Below are positions 4,914-5,028 of a DNA stretch of 5,028 nt, piece by piece. A program made the translations under genes and the position numbers. This DNA comes from Allobrachymonas sp. (GTDB lineage Bacteria > Pseudomonadota > Gammaproteobacteria > Burkholderiales > Burkholderiaceae_C). The notes under the pieces were generated by a model. That model was given only the letters and a program-made list of their open reading frames with translations, ran no database searches and was not told where the DNA came from. Each line of letters starts with the position of its first letter. Positions within the stretch are counted from its first letter, which is position 1. The stretch lies in contig JAGOGU010000119.1 of the NCBI GenBank assembly GCA_017996515.1, positions 1 through 5,028 on the forward strand, in the 5' to 3' direction.

Positions 4914-5028
4914 TGGGGAGCGTGATGCAGGGCGATTTTTGTGGTGTTATCGGCGCTTACCTTGCACATGGTAGCCTAGTGGCGAGCCGCCAAAGGGGCA
5001 TCGGCTGTCTTATCTAATTGATAAAGCA

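Larger units (their letters stand above)
4756..5028. other. Non-coding, hairpin-rich region upstream of the CDF gene
   Basis: This 273-bp stretch has no protein gene that I can support. The longest plus frame (4802-5014, TTG start) crosses the terminator-like hairpin and resembles no family I know. On the minus strand one frame enters from the right edge and stays open for only 16 codons, to a TAG at 4976-4978. Besides the hairpins at 4817-4856, 4872-4891 and 4895-4913, further short dyads occur: TACC (4958-4961) with GGTA (4970-4973), AGCCG (4985-4989) with CGGCT (5002-5006), and TTATC (5010-5014) with GATAA (5020-5024). On the minus strand GATAAC (4948-4953), three tandem hairpins and a T-run would delimit a transcript of roughly 120 nt, the shape of a small RNA gene. 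I do not recognise it as tRNA, 4.5S RNA or a named riboswitch. Confidence 0.45.

Noticed and set aside
4802..5017. Plus-strand 71-residue open frame in the right-hand intergenic region.
   Set aside because: It has a TTG start, no Shine-Dalgarno, runs through a terminator-like hairpin and resembles no family I know. I cannot exclude it fully.
4976..5028. Minus-strand frame entering from the right edge and ending at a TAG (peptide LYQLDKTADAPLAARH).
   Set aside because: Sixteen open codons are not significant and the peptide is not recognisable. It would matter only if a gene continues beyond 5028.
4965..5028. GGTAGCCTAGTGG resembles a tRNA D-arm.
   Set aside because: No matching anticodon arm, GTTCGAATC T-loop or acceptor pairing follows, so it is not a tRNA.

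Overview
The window looks like ordinary chromosomal DNA from a GC-rich betaproteobacterium. A member of the Burkholderiales, possibly Alcaligenaceae or a relative, is my best guess. This rests on the ribF-ileS pair, the high GC content and the protein sequences; the family assignment is inference. I see no insertion sequences, tRNA or rRNA genes, CRISPR arrays or phage genes.

Layout. On the minus strand at the left edge is the first 26 codons or so of ileS (isoleucyl-tRNA synthetase). It is preceded in the same direction by ribF (riboflavin kinase/FAD synthetase), the usual ribF-ileS order in proteobacteria. A 164-bp gap between them holds two mutually exclusive inverted repeats. Only 21 bp from the ribF start, a membrane-anchored YaeI/YkuE-type metallophosphoesterase begins on the plus strand. 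It is followed by purN (GAR formyltransferase, de novo purine synthesis). An ATGA overlap then couples purN to a YpfH-like alpha/beta-hydrolase that has lost its nucleophile serine and its catalytic histidine. That gene converges on a minus-strand cation diffusion facilitator (CDF) metal transporter, with a short hairpin between the two stop codons. The last 273 bases, upstream of the transporter, contain no convincing protein gene. They hold several inverted repeats, one of which looks like a bidirectional intrinsic terminator.

How the genes work together. RibF makes FMN and FAD, IleS charges tRNA-Ile and PurN makes a purine intermediate, so most of the window is core metabolism. The phosphoesterase and CDF pump are envelope or inner-membrane functions with no obvious link to their neighbours. 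The most unusual coding feature is the apparently inactivated hydrolase tied translationally to purN. The most unusual non-coding feature is the hairpin-rich stretch upstream of the CDF gene, which could be a small RNA gene, a structured leader or simply stacked terminators. I did not find clear evidence of a new multi-gene system.
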